Source: Trebonia sp963737285 (GTDB lineage: Bacteria; Actinomycetota; Actinomycetes; Streptosporangiales; Streptosporangiaceae). From it: a DNA stretch of 64,000 nt. The position numbers were made by a program, and so were the translations under genes. The stretch lies in the NCBI GenBank assembly GCA_963737285.1, contig CAVTRT010000002.1, forward strand, positions 558,001 through 622,000, read 5' to 3'. This document shows positions 19,735 through 28,514 of the stretch, in pieces. Each line of letters opens with the position of its first letter. The stretch's first letter is position 1. The notes beneath the pieces were generated by a model. That model saw only the letters and a program-made list of their open reading frames with translations. It ran no database searches and was not told the origin of the DNA.

Positions 19735-20163
19735 TTGGGCTGGCGTGAACTCGACCCGCTTACACTCGCCGCCGGCCAGGGAATGGTCACCGGGTTCACC
19801 TGGGACGTGCTCGACGAGGGCAAGGGGGTCGACAGCCTGCAGCGGATGCGCGAGCGGATCGTGCACTATCGGCGGGAGCAGCTCGGGGTACACGAGGATC
19901 GGAAGATCGGCTGCGTGTACCTCCGGGACGTGACCTTCATTCCCGACTCGCTGGCTTGCTTATGAACCCCCGCCAGGGTTCGCCTCGAGCATCGTGCAGG
20001 GCAAGGGCTACGACGTGGGAGACTCCGCCGTCGCAGGGTACTTCGACGTGCTGATGCAGCTCGCGCTCGGCACGCCGCTGCCAGCAGAGCTCGACCCCGG
20101 GCGGCCGTGGCACGCTACTGGTCCCGTGTTCGGGGACCCGCGCCCGGCGCCTCGCCGGCCTGA
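19735..20163 (+). pseudogene. Partial duplicate of the HNH endonuclease gene
   Basis: The fragment is closely related to the central part of the intact HNH gene at 28515-29459. Shared stretches are GVDSLxRMRERIxHYRRE, GVHEDxxIGCVxxRDVTF, PPPGFASSIVQGKGYD and GYFDVLMQLxLGTPLP, through GPVFGDPRxAPRR. It shifts frame at about 19955 (the DVTFIPDSLA segment continues as AYEPPPGF in another frame). The N-terminal start, eight residues before the WD segment, and the whole nuclease module are missing. It is a dead copy or recombination relic. Confidence 0.75.
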
Positions 20164-20368
20164 ACCACTAGTTCGTCAACAGCGATGGTGTCAGCGCTGC
20201 GGTCGGCAAGTGCGTGCGGTGCGCCTGTGCTGTCGCAGGAGCAGCAGTTATGGCACATCGCGTACAAATCCTCGTGACGGCAATGCCGGTGTCCCCGTCG
20301 CGGATCACGGTGACAGTCCCGCCCGGAACTCATTGGGCACACGTTGGGTTGCTCGAACCGGATTACGC

Positions 20369-20408
20369 GGTCCGGCCTGGCGGCCACAAGGGGCAGCCAG
20401 GCCGGACC
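20369..20408 (-). terminator. Hairpin after the phospholipase C gene
   Basis: A perfect 13-bp stem (GGTCCGGCCTGGC at 20369-20381 paired with 20396-20408) with a 14-nt loop lies 25 bp beyond the phosphoesterase stop codon in its direction of transcription. There is no T run, as is common in high-GC actinobacteria. The rest of the gap 20164-20433 shows no gene. Confidence 0.7.
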
Positions 20409-20433
20409 GTTCGGGATGGTTAAGGCTGTCGGG

Positions 20434-21902
20434 TTACGAGGCAGCCGGGCCCGGTCGCAGGTAGCCGGTCCGGGTCGTCGTCTCCTGGACCGGCGGGGTG
20501 TTGACGGCCGGCACCGTCGGCGCCGGGTTGTCCGCCACCTCCTTTTGCGCGGCCAGCAGCGTGATCGTGGTGGACGGTACTGACAGCGCCTGGTTGGAGG
20601 CGGGGAACCGGGCGGGCTGGCTGAACTGGAATGCCGACGTCAGGTCGCCGACGGTCTGGCGCCGCCAGGCGCTGATGTTGGGCTCGATGATCCCGAAGCG
20701 CTGCTCCAGGAACCGGATCAGCGACGTGTGGTCGAACGTCTCGGTCGCCACGTACCCGCCGACCGTCCACGGGGACACGATCGTGCACGGCACGCGGAAG
20801 CCGAGCCCGATCGGCGCCCCGTCTATGTACTCGTCCGCCGTGCCCGCCGGGGCGGTCGGCGGGAGCACGTGGTCGAAGTAGCCGTCGTTCTCGTCGTACA
20901 TCAAGATGAACGCCGTCTTCGCCCATACCTTGGGGTTGGCCGCGATGGCGTCGATCTTCGAGGCGATGTACTGCGCGCCGGCCGCCGCCGTCCAGTCGGG
21001 GTGCTCGCACTGGGCGGACGGCGCCACCAGCCACGACACCTGCGGCAGCCGGTCGTTCAGCGCGTCGTACTCGAACCAGCCGGCCGCTTCTTGATCATCG
21101 CGCTCTGCCACAGCACGGAGTCGTGGTCGGCGGTGGCGTACTGCTTGCACCAGGCCAGCGCGTTGTCGTCGTAGTTGTCGTACTCCTGGTAGACCTGCCA
21201 GGTGATGCCGGCCTGGGTCAGCCGCTCGGGGTAGGTGGTCCAGTTCACGTACGGATTGTTGTACGCCGGGCTGTCGTCGATGACGGGACCGCCGCCGGTG
21301 CCGTTCGGGTCGACCATTCCCGTCCACATGTACAGGCGGTTGGGATTCGTCGGCCCGAGCATCGAGCAGTGGTAGGCATCGCAGAGGGTGAACGCCGAGG
21401 CGAGGGCCCAGTGGAACGGGATGTCGGCCTGCTTGAAGTAGCCCATGGTCTGGGCGCCCTTCGCCGAGACCCAGCTGTCCATCGCGCCGTTGTTCCACGC
21501 CGAGTGCTGGGTCTGCCAGCTGTGGTCGGTGCCGGGCACGGCCTGGGCGGACGTGGTCGTCGTGTCCATGTGGAACGGCAGCAGGTAGCCGTCCGCGTGG
21601 GTCGGGTCAGGCTGCTGGAAGACGCTATTGCCGTTCGGCAGCTTGATCGCGTTGGGGTCGCCGAAGCCGCGTACCCCGGGGAACGTCCCGAAGTACTCGT
21701 CAAAGCTCCTGTTCTCCTGCATCAGGAACACGACGTGCTCGATGTCGTTGATGCTGCCCTCGCCGGGCTTGGGCGCGTCCACCGAGGCGAGGGCCTTGCG
21801 GACGTTCGGGGGCAGGAAGATGGAGGCAGCGGCGGCGGCGCCGGCACCCGCCGCGCCTTTGAATAGCGTTCGCCGGGAGAAGGCGGAAGATAGGTCAGTC
21901 AC
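20434..21902 (-). pseudogene. Tat-exported phospholipase C / acid phosphatase family, one frameshift
   Basis: The protein starts with a twin-arginine signal (SRRTLFKGAAGAGAAAAASIF). It then shows the phosphoesterase family hallmarks ENRSFDEYFGTFPGVRGFGD, CDAYHCSMLGPTNPNR and, in the second frame, FILMYDENDGYFDHVLPP and FDHTSLIRFLEQRFG. This is the family of non-haemolytic phospholipase C and AcpA-type phosphatases, secreted metal-dependent enzymes that cut phosphate esters. The frames join at about 21085 (AMIKK to AAGWFEYDAL), where one added base repairs it, giving about 489 residues. It is 10 bp after the NHL-repeat gene and is probably co-transcribed and controlled by the GntR protein encoded divergently. 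The break is probably an indel error. Confidence 0.82.
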
Positions 21903-21912
21903 GATTGTCCTC

Positions 21913-24119
21913 TCAGGGCTTGGCGGAGCCAGACGGCTTGGCGGGGACGGCGGGACGGCCGGCGGCCTGGCTGGGCCAGGCGGGGACGGCGGGCCAGGTG
22001 AAGATGTCGCCCCAGGACGGCGCGGATGGCCATGCCTTCCAACTGGGGCTGCCGGGACCGCCCGGGTGGTCCGGGGGCGTGGACGGCGCTGCGAGCGCCT
22101 TGACGGTCAGCGTGGCCGCTGACGTGGTGGCCGTGCCCGTCGCGTTGGTGAACACCGCCTCGTACCGGGTGCCGGACTGCCCGGTGGTGGTGCCAGGGAC
22201 CACCAGGGTGTCGCTCGTCGCGCCCGTCACCGGGGTGAACGTGGTGGCGCCGGGCACCTCCGACTCCCACTGCACCGACGGGCGCGGGGTGCCGCTCGCC
22301 TCGGCGTGGAAGATCGCCGGGAACCCGCCGTACACCGTCACGGTCACTGGCGCGACGGTCACCTTGGGCGCCACCTGCGGCACGAACTCGGCCAGCCGGT
22401 GGTTCCCGGTGTCGGCCACGTAGACCTGGCCGTCGCTGGTGGCCGCGACCGCGGACGGCATGTACAGCGTCCCGGCGCGGTCCTTGCCGGGCGTGCCGAA
22501 CTCGCCCTCGTACACGCCGTCGGCGTTGAACTCCTGCACCAGGTCGTAGTCGGGCTCGGTCACGTACACGTTGCCCTGGCCGTCGAGCGCGACGTCGGAC
22601 GGGTTGGACATGCCGGCGTTGTTGCTATTGTTGCCGCCCCCCAGGCTGAGGATCTGCGCGCCCGCCGGGCTGTACTCAGTGACCGCGTCCTGCGAGGTGT
22701 CCGTCATCCCGTTCTGGGCGACCCACAGGTCTCCGGCGGCGTCGATCGCGAGTCCCTGCGGGTTGCTCATCCCCGCGGTGATCTCCTTGATGAACGAGCC
22801 CGCCGGACTGAACTCCTGCACCCTGTCGCCCGCGGTGCCGGCGACGTAGACGTCGCCGCTGGCGTCCACGGCCACGCCCTCGGGGTCGGTGAACTGGCCG
22901 TTGCCGGTGCCGGGACCGCCGATGGTCGCGACGAACTGGCCGCCGGTCGTGAGCTCCTCGACCCGGTTGTTGCCGGAGTCGGCGACGTAGACGTCACCGT
23001 TGCTGATGGCGATGGCCTGGGGGTCGTTGAACTGGCCGTTACCGCTGCCCGCGGAGCCGATGGTCTTCAGGACGCGGCCGCCTGCGGAGAGCTCCACCAC
23101 GTCGTTCCTAGCGGCATCGGTGGTCCACACGTCGCCCTTGCTGTCGACCGCGACGCCGGACGGGCTGGTGAAGGCGGCCTTGCCGGCGCCGTCGAGGGTA
23201 GCGTGGTAGACGGGCTGCGGAACGACCGGAGGCGCGGTCACCGTGAAGGTCGCCGGGCCGGCGAGGGCGGTGTAGCCGTCGTCATACAGCAGGACCGCCT
23301 GGTACGACCCCGGTGCCAGGCCAGCCGTGCCGAACGTGGCGGTACCGCTGGCGTCCGGCGCGTAGGTGTAGGTCAGGTAGTCCTCGAGGTCGGAGTTGCC
23401 CTCGTGGTACAGGCCGATCCAGTTGGAGGCAGTCGCCGGGTCCGCCGTGTAGCCGAGGCTGATGGGCAGCCCCTCGACGACGCTGGTGTTCCCGCTCACG
23501 CTAATGGTCCCGCTCGGGCCGGTGTTCGCCCCCGTAACCGTGAAGGTGACGGCGCCAGACATCTCGCCGTAGCCGTCGTCGTAGAGCAGCCAGGCCTCGT
23601 ACGTGCCGGCGGCGAGGCCCGTGGTGCTCAGCGTCACCTGCCCGGAGGCATCCGGCGCGTAAGCCCACACCGAAGACGCGACGTCGCCGGGGACCTGCCC
23701 CTGCGGGTAGACCCCGACCCAGTTGGTGCTGCCCGCGGTCGCCGTCGAGTAGTCGAACGTGAGCGACGTCCCGGCCTGCACCGTGGCGGCGCCACCGTCG
23801 ATGGACAGCGTGCCGGATGGCGTGGCCGCGGTGGCCGCGGTGACCGCGTCGCGGTGGCCGCGTTCGCGGTGGCCGCGTTCGCGGTGGCCGCGTTCGCGGT
23901 GGCCGCGTTCGCGGTGGCCGCGTTCGCGGTGGCCGCCACGGCGGCGCCGGCCGCCGGCGAGGTGGTGGCAGGCGTGGTGCTGTTGCTCGCTAGCGTGGCG
24001 GCCGACGCGCCGGCGGCGGTCAGCACGCAGAGCGCGGCCGTGGGCGCTACGATCCACCGGATGAGCTTTGGTTTAGCTTTCCATGCAGCCAGGGCTTTCG
24101 AGGGGAAACCCACGATCAC
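21913..24119 (-). pseudogene. Secreted NHL-repeat propeller protein, one frameshift
   Basis: ATG 24119 opens a frame with a membrane or export segment (LIRWIVAPTAALCVLTAAGASAA) and an Ala/Thr/Asn stretch encoded by 15-bp repeats. The first repeat copy (23846-23859) is one base short, and there the frame changes to one that runs to 21913. The second frame has two beta-sandwich domains (NWVGVYPQGQVPGD and NWIGLYHEGNSDLED, each ending in LLYDDGY) and six NHL repeats (NDPQAIAISNGDVYVADSGNNRVEEL type). An Ig-like domain and a Pro/Trp-rich tail follow. The NHL propeller probably binds a surface ligand. It is the first gene of the operon with the phosphoesterase. Confidence 0.8.
23846..23934 (-). 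repeat. 15-bp tandem repeat within NHL gene
   Basis: Five perfect copies of GCGTTCGCGGTGGCC (23860-23934) follow a 14-bp copy that lacks one T (23846-23859). In frame they encode ATANA units. The short copy is the site of the frame change, so repeat slippage or a sequencing slip is the likely cause. Confidence 0.85.
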
Positions 24120-24137
24120 AACCTTCCTGTCGCCCTA

Positions 24138-24151
24138 CTTGACTAGTCAAG
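24138..24151. promoter_or_regulatory. Perfect palindrome, probable GntR operator
   Basis: CTTGACTAGTCAAG is a perfect 14-bp palindrome in the 105-bp gap between the divergent NHL operon and the GntR gene. The TTGACT half also resembles a -35 hexamer. Palindromes of this length centred on TA or AT between divergent genes are typical of GntR/HutC operators, so autoregulation plus control of the NHL-phosphoesterase operon is inferred. Confidence 0.65.
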
Positions 24152-24224
24152 ATCAGCGCAAACTGTACTGTTGGAAGGTGTCTGGAAGGTGGACTTGCCT
24201 AGACAACTTAGGGAAGGGCGCGTC

Positions 24225-24971
24225 ATGGTCGTGCAGTACCGCCAGATAGCCGATGACCTGCGCCGGCAGATCGCGGCGGCGGTCTATCCGCCGGGGTCGT
24301 GCCTACCGCCCGAGGCCGAGCTAGCGGGGCGGTACGGGGTGTCGCGCGGCACCGTCCGGCAGGCGGTGATCACGCTGCAGGGCGAGGGACTGCTCGACAC
24401 CCGCCAGGGCGCGCGCCGTACGGTACTGCGGGCGGCGCCGACCCAGAGCCTCGGCGAGCTTCAGAGCTTCGCCCAGTGGGCCGCGTGCCAGGGGCGCACT
24501 CCTGGCGGGCTGATCCTCCGGTTGCAGCGCAAGCCCGCCAGCGCCGAGCAGGCCACGGTGCTCGCGGTGCCGGCGACCGAACCGCTCCTGCACGTCCTGC
24601 GGCTGCGGACGCTGGACGGCGAGCCGATCCTCGTCGAGCACAGCGTCTACACCCCGTGGGTCGCCGACGCGGTCGTCGCACTCCCGCGCGACGTGGCGTC
24701 GCTAACCGAAGCGCTCAGGGAAACCACCGGCGTCGCCTACGGGCACGGCAAGCACACGATCGACGCGGTCGGCGCGGGACCGACCGAGGCGTCACTGCTC
24801 GGCGTCCGCCGCGGCAGCCCGATGCTGCGCCACCGCTACGTGATCACGACCAGCGACGGCCGCCCGTTCCTTTGCTCCGACGACCGCTACAAGCCCGGCA
24901 CCATGGCAATCACCTTGGACAACGACGTCCCCGCCACCACGATCACCCGCCGCGCCCCGGCCGGCCGATAG
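24225..24971 (+). CDS. GntR/HutC-family transcriptional regulator
   Basis: A 248-residue regulator with an N-terminal winged helix (YRQIADDLRRQIAAAVYPPGSCLPPEAELAGRYGVSRGTVRQAV, about residues 4-48; wing at GLLDTRQGARRTV) and a C-terminal UTRA effector domain (about 85-240; LRLRTLDGEPILVEHSVY, GHGKHTIDAVGAGPTEASLLGVRRGSPMLRHRYV). ATG 24225 was chosen because the fold begins at once and GGGAAGGG precedes it; in-frame codons back to 24171 add nothing conserved. It is divergent from the NHL-phosphoesterase operon across a perfect palindrome. A phosphate- or lipid-derived ligand is a guess from context only. Confidence 0.85.
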   Translation: MVVQYRQIADDLRRQIAAAVYPPGSCLPPEAELAGRYGVSRGTVRQAVITLQGEGLLDTRQGARRTVLRAAPTQSLGELQSFAQWAACQGRTPGGLILRLQRKPASAEQATVLAVPATEPLLHVLRLRTLDGEPILVEHSVYTPWVADAVVALPRDVASLTEALRETTGVAYGHGKHTIDAVGAGPTEASLLGVRRGSPMLRHRYVITTSDGRPFLCSDDRYKPGTMAITLDNDVPATTITRRAPAGR

Positions 24972-24987
24972 GCTCGCCAGCCCGGTC

Positions 24988-25006
24988 GAACCAAGGCTCG
25001 ACGTGC
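24988..25006 (+). repeat. 19-bp repeat, copy 1
   Basis: GAACCAAGGCTCGACGTGC occurs here just after the GntR stop codon and again at 28412-28430 upstream of the HNH gene. Both copies follow a GCCCGG-like flank. Nothing else is shared beyond about 10 bp. Confidence 0.6.
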
Positions 25007-25104
25007 CGGCGAGCCACGGGGACCCCGAGATTGGCGCCGTGTTCATCCGGACGTGACGCGGAAGGCGGAACTGCGCACCGACAACGACCAATGTTGGCTG
25101 GTGG

Positions 25105-26205
25105 TTACAGAGCGAAGGCCACTCCTTGCGGCTGGTTGCCGACGGGAATCGTGCTGGTGATGGTGTTGGTTCCGGGGTTGAGGACTGCGACGTTGTCGGC
25201 GTGGTAGTTGGTGATGTACACGACGGCGCGGGGCAGGTGGAAGCCGGCCGCGACCGAGTCGGGGCCGCCGAGGCCGCTGGTGATGGTGGCGGCGACGGTG
25301 GCCGTACTGGTGTTGATGACCGAGACGGTGCCGGCGCCAGCATTGACGACGTAGGCGGTGGTACCGGCCGGGTTGAAGGCGACCTTGCTGGGGCCGCCTC
25401 CCACGCCGATCGTCGCGGTGACGGCGCGGGTGCCTGTGTTAATGACCGAGACGGTGTTGCCACTGCGGTTGGCGACGTACACCTCGCTCCCACTGGGGCT
25501 GATCGCCAGCCCGTAGGGGTTAGCACCGACGGCGATGGTGGCGGTGACGGTGTTGGTGCGGATGTCGATCACCGACACGTCATTCTTGTCGTAGTCGCTG
25601 ATGTAGGCCGTCCGGCCGTCCGGGCTGATCGCCACGCCGGTGGGGTCCCTGAATCCGCTGATGGTGCCGGTGACGGTATCGGTGCGGGTGTTGATCACCC
25701 AGACGGTGCCGTCCCCGACGACGTAAGCGAGTGGTTCTGCGGGGCTGACGGCCATGGCGTAAGGGTCGGTGACACCGCTGATCGTGGCGGTCACCTTGTC
25801 GGTGAAGGCGTTGATGACCGAGATGGTGCTGCCAGGCAGGCCGCGCCCCGGGAAGCCGTAGTTGAGGACGTAGACGGCGGTCCCCCAGGGGTTGGCCACG
25901 ACCGCCATCGGGTTGGAGTTGGCGCCCACGCCGATCGTGGCGGTAACCGCGCCGGTGAACTCGTTGATGACCGAGACGGTGCCGTCGTTCCCGTTGCTGA
26001 CAAAAGCCTGCTCGGAGAAGATAAAGGCATGAGCGGGCGGGGCCAAGGCCAGTCCGGTCCCGCCGACCGTGGCCGCTGCCGTGGCCGCCAAGGCCAGCAG
26101 TCGATGGCGCAGCCTGCGGCGTGACTGGTGAAGCAAGCTGGGTGAAGACACGCGAGAACTCCCTTCCCGCGCCTCGCGGTCGGACCCGGCGGGTCCCTTC
26201 ATCCG
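25105..26205 (-). CDS. Secreted YVTN beta-propeller protein
   Basis: A 366-residue protein with an export signal (RRRLRHRLLALAATAAATVGGTGLALAPPAHA) followed by seven YVTN/SMP30-like blades of the form AYVxNxxxxTVSVINTxTxxVTATIxVG, enough for one closed seven-bladed propeller. It ends 7 residues after the last blade (VGNQPQGVAFAL). ATG 26205 gives a sensible signal peptide; the frame is open further to 26283 but is not needed. Such proteins are extracellular and probably mediate binding or act as surface-layer components. No operon partner is apparent. Enzyme function is unlikely because no catalytic motif is visible. Confidence 0.82.
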   Translation of the reverse strand, partial: RMKGPAGSDREAREGSSRVSSPSLLHQSRRRLRHRLLALAATAAATVGGTGLALAPPAHAFIFSEQAFVSNGNDGTVSVINEFTGAVTATIGVGANSNPMAVVANPWGTAVYVLNYGFPGRGLPGSTISVINAFTDKVTATISGVTDPYAMAVSPAEPLAYVVGDGTVWVINTRTDTVTGTISGFRDPTGVAISPDGRTAYISDYDKNDVSVIDIRTNTVTATIAVGANPYGLAISPSGSEVYVANRSGNTVSVINTGTRAVTATIGVGGGPSKVAFNPAGTTAYVVNAGAGTVSVINTSTATVAATITSGLGGPDSVAAGFHLPRAVVYITNYHADNVAVLNPGTNTITSTIPVGNQPQGVAFAL

Positions 26206-26640
26206 CGATGCTGCGGTGGTCCGGACGCACGCACCGGGTGTCCCTGACCGGCAAAACGGACCGGGCCGATCGCTTGCCGCCAAAGACTAGATCTGGCCCT
26301 CGACGGCCTTTCAGCGCATTGTTCACCGCGCAATATCGCCGGTCTGCCCACGCCGTCCGAGCTTAAGGTTTCATCCGCGCCCCCCTAGTGTCAATACCGT
26401 TTCCCGGAAAAGCAGAACGTCCTCATTAGAAGCTCTCCCCGAGGATCTCGCCAAGTAACTTGATGCTAATGAAAATATAAATTTCTAGACAATTCCGATA
26501 CCGTGACTTGCGAGAACACTATACGCAACGTCTTTTCGCGCCAGGCTGGCCGCTAAGCCTCAATGAGCTGCTCTGGTCCCCTCTGTGTCAGGAGGTCGCA
26601 GATGTTGCGGCGACGCGATGGCCGCGACGATGGCTAGCGG

Positions 26641-26708
26641 CGGATCGGTAACCCCGCAGGATCGGTAACACCACAGGATCGGTAACACCACAGGATCGGT
26701 AACACCAC
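26641..26708 (+). repeat. 17-bp tandem repeat, four copies
   Basis: Units of AGGATCGGTAACACCAC at 26658-26674, 26675-26691 and 26692-26708 are identical. The first unit (26641-26657) differs at three positions. No spacers separate them, so this is not a CRISPR array. Confidence 0.9.
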
Positions 26709-26801
26709 AGGAGCAGCAATGGCGCCATCACCGCGAGCGGAAAAAGTACGCAAAGCGTCACCGCTGTCGCCATGGCAGCAGCAATGGCCCACTGCCCACA
26801 C

Positions 26802-26888
26802 AGCTCCGCGACCCGGACGTGCTGCCGCGACCCGGACAGCTCCGCGACCCGGACAGCTCCGCGACCCGGACAGCTCCGCGACCCGGAC
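26802..26888 (+). repeat. 17-bp tandem repeat AGCTCCGCGACCCGGAC
   Basis: Copies at 26802-26818, 26838-26854, 26855-26871 and 26872-26888 are identical. A 19-bp variant (GTGCTGCCGCGACCCGGAC) occupies 26819-26837 and starts again after the array. The unit would code but no start or ribosome-binding site is linked to it. Confidence 0.9.
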
Positions 26889-26955
26889 GTGCTGCCGCGC
26901 CGGGCCGGCACGCGCCGGGCCGCGCGTGGGGTAGTTCGCCGCTGATCAGCCAGGC

Positions 26956-27795
26956 TCACCCGTTGCGCAGGATCAGGTGCGCGAGCTGTGCGACCTGCCG
27001 GTAGGGATCGGTGGCACCGAGGCGCTCTTCGACGTCGAGGAGCGCGGCCAGTTGATCAGGATCCGCCGGCGGGGCGGGGTCGAGCTCGTTCATGTCGACA
27101 GCTATCCGCACGCCGTACCAGTTCTCCAGTCGCAGCCCGGCAGCGGCCGCGAGGGCGGTGAGGGTGTCGAGGTCATCAGCGCGGGCGGGTGTGCCGAGCT
27201 CGTTGACGTAGCGCATGTCGCGCCCTTGGGCGCGGGCACGGTCATGCTCGTCGAATGCGGCGAGCGCTGCCCGCCAGTCCTGCCGGGCTGCCGGGCGCCA
27301 CAGCGCCGAGGCCGTCGTGCGCGCCGCGACGGCGAGCAGCCCACCCGGCGCGACGTGGGCTGCGAGCTCGGCGATCACCGGCTCGCTGGAGGGCAGGTAC
27401 ATGAGAACGCCCAGCAGCAGCACCACGTCGTAGCGGTCGCTGCCGGTCACCGCGGCGAGCCCGCCAAGCGAGCCGTCAGCCACCGTCACGCGCTCGCGCA
27501 CCTCGGCGCCCTCGCTGCCCAGTGCGGCACGGAAGGCAGCGCGCATTTCGGGGTCGGGCTCGATGGCGAGCACGTGATGGCCTGCGCGAGACAGCCGGAT
27601 CGACTGCGTTCCCTGCCCAGCACCCACGTCGAGGATGCGCGCCGGGGCCGGGGGCAGATGCCTGTCCAGCTGGCGGGAGATCATCTCCTGCCGGACCACG
27701 TTGCGGACCTTGTCCATCCGGTCCAGCCAGATCGGTCGCCCATCAGCGAACGTGCTGTGCGCGGGAAGGCCGCTTGGCTGCCCGGCGTCGGTCAT
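26956..27795 (-). CDS. Class I SAM-dependent methyltransferase
   Basis: A 279-residue protein with a Rossmann methyltransferase core: motif I ILDVGAGQGTQS (54-65), the acidic residue of motif II in VLAIEPDPEM, then YDVVLLLGVLMYL and HVAPGGLLAVAARTT. The start region (RMDKVRNVVRQEMISRQLDRHLP) resembles the CmoM/SmtA-like group that acts on tRNA wobble uridine, but the match is not sufficient to name the substrate. Its ATG overlaps the cold-shock gene stop by four bases (ATGA), so the two are translationally coupled. This suggests an RNA-related role or at least cold-linked expression, by inference. Confidence 0.8.
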   Translation of the reverse strand: MTDAGQPSGLPAHSTFADGRPIWLDRMDKVRNVVRQEMISRQLDRHLPPAPARILDVGAGQGTQSIRLSRAGHHVLAIEPDPEMRAAFRAALGSEGAEVRERVTVADGSLGGLAAVTGSDRYDVVLLLGVLMYLPSSEPVIAELAAHVAPGGLLAVAARTTASALWRPAARQDWRAALAAFDEHDRARAQGRDMRYVNELGTPARADDLDTLTALAAAAGLRLENWYGVRIAVDMNELDPAPPADPDQLAALLDVEERLGATDPYRQVAQLAHLILRNG

Positions 27796-28004
27796 TCGGC
27801 CCGGACCTGAGCGGCCTGCATGCCCTTCTGGCCCATCTCGGCCACAAAGGAGACCTTCTGTCCCTCCTTCAGGCTCTTGAATCCGCCGGTCTCGATAGCC
27901 TTGAAGTGGACGAACAAGTCCGCGCTGCCGTCGTCAGGGGTGATGAATCCGAACCCCTTCTCGTCGTTGAACCACTTGACTGTTCCGCTCTGCCGCTGTG
28001 ACAT
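27792..28004 (-). CDS. Cold-shock domain protein CspA family
   Basis: A 70-residue single cold-shock domain, the usual size. It shows GTVKWFNDEKGFGFI (RNP1 KGFGFI, 16-21), LFVHF (RNP2, 30-34) and the final strand EGQKVSFVAEMGQKGMQAAQVRAE. It binds single-stranded RNA or DNA and acts as an RNA chaperone. The start is preceded by a strong Shine-Dalgarno (GAGGAGAGACG). The gene overlaps the methyltransferase gene by 4 bp, an unusual arrangement because csp genes are mostly monocistronic with long leaders. Confidence 0.95.
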   Translation of the reverse strand: MSQRQSGTVKWFNDEKGFGFITPDDGSADLFVHFKAIETGGFKSLKEGQKVSFVAEMGQKGMQAAQVRAE

Positions 28005-28220
28005 CGTCTCTCCTCATCCGTGCCCTGATTCGCGGCCCGAGGGCCGGTGTCGTTCGTCTCCTGCCCACGAGCGCTTGCGCCGCAACCTCGGTCTGCCGCA
28101 GATAGCACCACCGGCGAGTCCCTGTCACCGCAGCCCGTGGAGTCGATCCCGCCTGAAGGCCCTGATTTGCCGTTCATCCATGCCCCTTGGCCCAAGATAC
28201 GCAGCCCGCTTTGCCCGTTC

Positions 28221-28259
28221 GCTGTTGATCGTGCCGAATTTTGCGGCACGATCAACAGC
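28221..28259. repeat. Perfect 16-bp inverted repeat
   Basis: GCTGTTGATCGTGCCG (28221-28236) pairs perfectly with CGGCACGATCAACAGC (28244-28259) around the 7-nt loop AATTTTG. It stands about 220 bp upstream of the csp start. It could be a bidirectional terminator, an RNA structure or a mobile-element relic. Confidence 0.8.
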
Positions 28260-28411
28260 ACGAGCGCGCAGGAGGGTGACCCATCACCAAGGCACACTCC
28301 CCCGCAGGCCGCACGCACCATCACCCTGCTCTGCGCCTAACCCCTGGCTCGTGCCCAGATGAGGAATGACCGCGCTCGCCGTCTCGGCCTGCCGACGCCA
28401 TCGGCCCGGCT

Positions 28412-28430
28412 GAACCAAGGCTCGACGTGC
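28412..28430 (+). repeat. 19-bp repeat, copy 2
   Basis: This is identical to 24988-25006 (GAACCAAGGCTCGACGTGC). It is located 85 bp upstream of the HNH gene start. Confidence 0.6.
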
Positions 28431-28514
28431 GGGACGAGGCACGGCCCGTTCTGGCCATGAATCTTGATCTTGGTTCCGATGCGCACCGCGTTGCCAAAGG
28501 TGCAGAATGTCCGC

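Larger units (their letters stand above)
26206..26955. other. Long intergenic region with two tandem-repeat arrays
   Basis: No convincing gene is present in these 750 bp. The part 26440-26530 is unusually AT-rich for this genome and probably includes the promoter of the YVTN gene (minus strand). Two different arrays of 17-bp repeats follow (26641-26708 and 26802-26888), separated by a segment with several GGCAGCAGCAATGGC-like motifs. Confidence 0.6.
28005..28514. other. Intergenic region between csp and HNH genes
   Basis: The 510 bp hold no recognisable gene. They should include the csp promoter and leader on the minus strand and the HNH promoter on the plus strand. A perfect 16-bp hairpin (28221-28259) and the second copy of a 19-bp repeat (28412-28430) are the only clear structures. 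Confidence 0.6.

Noticed and set aside
24138..24151. Palindrome as a restriction-site coincidence only
   Set aside because: It contains ACTAGT, but 14 bp of perfect symmetry placed between a GntR gene and its divergent neighbour is better explained as an operator.
22306..24249. Plus-strand open frame of 647 codons across the NHL gene
   Set aside because: Antisense of the NHL-repeat protein; low-complexity Val/Gly/Arg composition and no ribosome-binding site.
26641..26888. Possible CRISPR array
   Set aside because: The repeats are directly adjacent without spacers, are only 17 bp long, and no cas genes are present.
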